Shown in pieces: positions 5,211 to 7,264 of a stretch of DNA of 7,264 nt (within the stretch, counting starts at the first letter, position 1; every line of letters begins with the position of its first letter). The stretch is from Pseudomonadota bacterium (lineage in GTDB: Bacteria > SAR324 > NAC60-12): contig JACNKY010000232.1 in the NCBI GenBank assembly GCA_014381795.1, forward strand, positions 1-7,264. The letters run 5' to 3'. Under the pieces are notes generated by a model. The model searched no databases and had not been told where the DNA came from. It was given only the letters and a program-made list of their open reading frames with translations. The position numbers and the translations under genes are program-made.

Positions 5211-6017
5211 TTAAGGGCTAGGTTCAGGCACATAACCGTAAGTTATTGAATATTTTTCTCCTTTATGAGAAATATTACGGGAACGTGAATATTCAACTTG
5301 CTGCATTATTTCCTGATGCTCTTTTTCAAGTTGTTTTCCTATATTTTTTGATAATTCCAAACGTAATTTTTCCTTTTCCTCTAAAATAGCTTTGCGGGTT
5401 GCGCCTAATTCTTTTGCGTTTTCCATTGAGCCTTGGCGCTCCTTAAAATATGCTTCTTGGCGTATTTGTTTTTGTGAATCTAGAATAGATTTGCGGGTTG
5501 CAGCTATTGCTTTAGATTCTTCCAACTTATCTTTAAGATTTGTATATAATGACAGATTCAACTTTTTTTGAGATTCTACAGAAGAACGACGTTTTTCTGC
5601 TATTTCTTTAGATTTCACCAATGTTTCATTTATATTTTTCAAATATAATGATTGACTCAACTTTTTTCGAGAATTTAAAGAAGAGATCTTCTTTTCAGCT
5701 ATTGCTTTAGATTTTACCGATGTTTCATTTGTTTTTTTCAAATATAATGACTGACGTAATTTTTTTTGTGATTTTAAAGAAGAGCTACGCTTTTCAGCAA
5801 TTGCTTGTGAATCTTTTTGCACTTTGATATAACATTCATAACGAGCTTGAGCAGATTCGTTACAGGCAATCATATTCGTAGTTAATTTTTGAGCTGAGGC
5901 TGAGGTGGTTCCAAAAATAGCAGTCAAGCAAATCAACATGAAAAGCACTAAAAAGCTGAAACAAAGTCGTTTCAACAGGCTTGCTTTTGTATTTGCGCTA
6001 ATATTATGCCTCTGCAT
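5211..6017 (-). CDS. Secreted lysine-rich protein with five ~33-residue tandem repeats, function unknown
   Basis: The 268-residue product has a classic signal peptide: basic n-region to R17, hydrophobic core at about 18-36 (CFSFLVLFMLICLTAIFG), and likely cleavage after SAS-A near residues 39-42. A later ATG (residue 27, 5937-5939) would leave a short signal without positive charges, so the first ATG at 6017 is preferred. After a short segment with two cysteines (C52, C62), residues 70-233 consist of five degenerate tandem repeats, most of 33 residues, of the form SKAIAEKKxSSLxSxKKLxQSLY. They are strongly helical in composition and probably coiled-coil or rod-like. The tail is HKGEKYSITYGYVPEPSP. 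The protein is expected in the periplasm or outside the cell; there is no lipobox. No Shine-Dalgarno sequence precedes the ATG. Its start lies inside the plus-strand gene at 5938-6483. I recognise no family, and a structural or surface role is only a guess. Confidence 0.75.
   Translation of the reverse strand: MQRHNISANTKASLLKRLCFSFLVLFMLICLTAIFGTTSASAQKLTTNMIACNESAQARYECYIKVQKDSQAIAEKRSSSLKSQKKLRQSLYLKKTNETSVKSKAIAEKKISSLNSRKKLSQSLYLKNINETLVKSKEIAEKRRSSVESQKKLNLSLYTNLKDKLEESKAIAATRKSILDSQKQIRQEAYFKERQGSMENAKELGATRKAILEEKEKLRLELSKNIGKQLEKEHQEIMQQVEYSRSRNISHKGEKYSITYGYVPEPSP
5319..5810 (-). repeat. Five tandem repeats of about 99 bp (33 residues) within the secreted-protein gene
   Basis: In coding order the units are about 5712-5810, 5613-5711, 5517-5612 (96 bp), 5418-5516 and 5319-5417. 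The first two are about 80% identical in DNA by hand count (both encode IAEK...KKL.QSLYLK...NET.VK). The third is close at its start (SKEIAEKRRSSVESQKKL), while the fourth and fifth keep the pattern ATRK(S/A)IL. Identity falls toward the C-terminus, so the first two units are the youngest duplication or have been homogenised. Confidence 0.88.
5805..5833 (+). promoter_or_regulatory. Likely promoter for the plus-strand secreted protein, inside the opposite gene
   Basis: TTGTGA at 5805-5810 (4 of 6) and TATAAC at 5828-5833 (5 of 6) are 17 bp apart, and TG at 5825-5826 makes an extended -10 (TGATATAAC). Transcription would start near 5840, about 100 bases before the ATG at 5938. The site lies within codons of the minus-strand secreted protein, as it must if the plus-strand gene has its own promoter. 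Confidence 0.42.
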
Positions 6018-6483
6018 ATTTCAATTAAATATCGGATTTGCTCAATCAGCGTCTACAAATACTGAAGAAGAAAAGAATAATAAAGATGCTGCTGAAAACA
6101 ACACCTTAACTAACGAAACTAAGGATCCAAAAACCGAAAAAGTTGTCATGATTAAGACTGACAATTCATCAAGCATAGACATAGACCCGCAAGTAGAAAA
6201 GATAAGGCGAAAAGCAATGACTATGATAATTAATATTTCAAAATCTAGTAATCCTTTGACAAGTAAACAGTCTGCTTCAAGCTATTTCTTGATTGAACAA
6301 AAGCAGAAAGACCGCAAAAAAGGCAAACGTGAAATGCAGTCATACCATCAAAGTAACAACAAGAAGATAAATGAAAATTTCCAACGTTTCCAAAAGAAAC
6401 GATACCAACAAGTAAACTATACTGGTAAACATTACGACTACACAAGTTACATTCAAAACTTTCAGGCAAACAGCAGTCGTTAA
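5938..6483 (+). CDS. Secreted basic protein of unknown function, 181 residues
   Basis: I chose ATG 5938 over the upstream GTG 5905 because it begins directly with a signal peptide: a long lysine-rich n-region (MKSTKKLKQSRFNR), a hydrophobic core at about residues 15-28 (LAFVFALILCLCIF), and cleavage probably after GFA at residue 35. The mature part starts with a polar, Asn/Glu/Lys-rich segment that looks disordered. Then come a region with KIRRKAMTMIINISKSSNP and a very basic, Gln/Lys-rich stretch (QKQKDRKKGKREMQS). The end is aromatic: YTGKHYDYTSYIQNFQANSSR minus its last residue is the tail core. There is no lipobox or further membrane span. The first 80 bp overlap, antisense, the start of the minus-strand secreted protein, which is also exported and lysine-rich. 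No ribosome-binding site is evident. No family is recognised. If only one gene of the pair is real, this is the more doubtful, but its frame stays open 466 bp beyond the overlap. Confidence 0.65.
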   Translation: MKSTKKLKQSRFNRLAFVFALILCLCIFQLNIGFAQSASTNTEEEKNNKDAAENNTLTNETKDPKTEKVVMIKTDNSSSIDIDPQVEKIRRKAMTMIINISKSSNPLTSKQSASSYFLIEQKQKDRKKGKREMQSYHQSNNKKINENFQRFQKKRYQQVNYTGKHYDYTSYIQNFQANSSR

Positions 6484-6546
6484 TGAATAATTCTGCAGAA
6501 AGTATTTTCAGACTACTAAATCCTTAACAAATTTAATGCAATATTT

Positions 6547-7264
6547 ATGGCACGTGTAGCGATGGCGATGAGCGGTGGCGTTGATTCTTCAGTTGCCGCT
6601 GCTCTGTTGAAGGAGCAGGGTCACGAAGTAATAGGGCTGCATATGAAACTTTATCACGGCCCTGAGAATGAATCACGACAAAAAAGCTGTTGTTCTCTTG
6701 ATGAAGCAATCGACGCGCGTTCAGCTTGTCACCGGCTTGATATCCCTTTTTACGTACTTGATTATCAAAAAGAATTTAGAGAAACTGTGATTGATTATTT
6801 CATCAGCGAATACTCAAACGGACAGACACCTAATCCGTGTGTGATGTGCAATAAAAAAATAAAAAGTGATTTATTGTTAAAAAAAGTAGATGAGCTGGAT
6901 TGTGAATTTCTAGCAACGGGGCACTATGCCAGAGTTTATGATAATCCGGAAAATGGACGTCCACAATTAGCACGTCCACAGGATTTACGTAAAGACCAGA
7001 CTTATTTTCTGTACGGTATACCGGCACATGAACTGCCGCGTCTGATGTTTCCTTTGGCAGAAATAATTAAACCTGAAGTAAGGAAGATTGCTGGTAAACT
7101 TAATTTGTCCGCCGCAAAAAAACCCGATAGTCAGGAAATATGTTTTGTTCCAAAAGACTATAGAACTTTTTTGAAACAGGAAATGAAGACTGCACCTGAA
7201 CCGGGTGAGTTTATAAGTGTCTCAGGAGAAGTCCTGGGAGAGCACACAGGTCTGCCTTTCTATA
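6547..7264 (+). CDS. mnmA: tRNA-specific 2-thiouridylase MnmA, N-terminal part (3' end outside window)
   Basis: From ATG 6547 the frame is open to the window edge, showing 239 of the usual ~360 residues. MnmA activates U34 of tRNAs for Lys, Glu and Gln by adenylation and replaces O2 with sulfur, giving 2-thiouridine; sulfur usually comes from IscS through relay proteins. Visible motifs are the PP-loop SGGVDSS at residues 9-15, TPNPCVMCNKKIK at 94-106 with the first catalytic cysteine C101, ATGHYAR at 123-129, KDQTYFLYG at 149-157, and DSQEICFV at 194-201 with the second catalytic cysteine C199. C98 sits where E. coli MnmA has an aspartate, so the site reads C-x-x-C plus C199. A KSCCSLDEA block (46-54) replaces the corresponding segment of E. 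coli MnmA. The start is 63 bp after the secreted-protein stop; no strong Shine-Dalgarno sequence is present, and an out-of-frame ATG at 6536 is not used. Confidence 0.95.
   Translation, partial: MARVAMAMSGGVDSSVAAALLKEQGHEVIGLHMKLYHGPENESRQKSCCSLDEAIDARSACHRLDIPFYVLDYQKEFRETVIDYFISEYSNGQTPNPCVMCNKKIKSDLLLKKVDELDCEFLATGHYARVYDNPENGRPQLARPQDLRKDQTYFLYGIPAHELPRLMFPLAEIIKPEVRKIAGKLNLSAAKKPDSQEICFVPKDYRTFLKQEMKTAPEPGEFISVSGEVLGEHTGLPFY

Noticed and set aside
6245..6469. 74-residue minus-strand open frame
   Set aside because: It lies opposite the plus-strand secreted-protein gene, has no ribosome-binding site and no recognisable content.
6491..6500. Perfect palindrome TTCTGCAGAA before mnmA
   Set aside because: A single short palindrome without a second copy or promoter next to it; it could be an operator, but nothing supports that. 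The nearby bulged stem at 6492-6513 has no T-run and is not a clear terminator.
6830..7027. 65-residue minus-strand open frame
   Set aside because: It is entirely inside mnmA, whose protein motifs are unmistakable.

Overview
The window is AT-rich bacterial chromosome with mostly ordinary, densely packed genes. Four of the encoded proteins have an export signal or a single transmembrane anchor, and a SPOR-type envelope protein is among them, so a Gram-negative organism is likely. The MnmA sequence (an SCC block followed by a C-x-x-C at the first catalytic cysteine) reminds me of delta-proteobacterial or SAR324-like lineages. That taxonomic guess is weak and comes from memory, not from a search.

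Layout. At 2-1311 the end of biotin protein ligase (birA) overlaps type III pantothenate kinase (coaX) by one base. At 1367-2425, probably in the same transcript, lies a membrane-anchored SPOR-like protein with a very acidic cytoplasmic part that contains a GTCGAT/GAT microsatellite. At 2593-2706 a 37-residue single-span membrane protein, too short for ordinary gene callers, has the best ribosome-binding site in the window and a terminator hairpin overlapping its stop codon. At 2926-4251 is an exported SH3-domain protein fused to a class A beta-lactamase-like serine hydrolase. At 4323-5030 is a soluble protein I do not recognise. At 5211-6483 two secreted, lysine-rich proteins are encoded head to head (minus 5211-6017, plus 5938-6483). 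Window-edge mnmA (6547 onward) closes the region.

The most interesting part is the head-to-head pair. The two reading frames overlap by 80 bp, and the overlap encodes the amino-terminal part of a well-formed signal peptide on each strand: the lysine-rich n-region of the plus-strand protein is antisense to the hydrophobic core of the minus-strand one, and the reverse. The minus-strand protein contains five tandem repeats of about 33 residues (99 bp). A promoter-like sequence (TTGTGA, 17 bp, TATAAC with an extended -10 TG) for the plus-strand gene lies inside the minus-strand gene. The two genes may therefore interfere with each other's transcription and form antisense RNAs.

Functionally, birA and coaX serve cofactor metabolism (biotin attachment, first step of CoA synthesis), mnmA makes 2-thiouridine in tRNA, and the genes between mostly point to the cell envelope (SPOR, SH3/serine hydrolase, small membrane protein, two secreted proteins). 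No tRNA, rRNA, CRISPR array, insertion sequence or integrase is visible. With the 37-residue gene counted, no gene-free stretch exceeds 300 bases.
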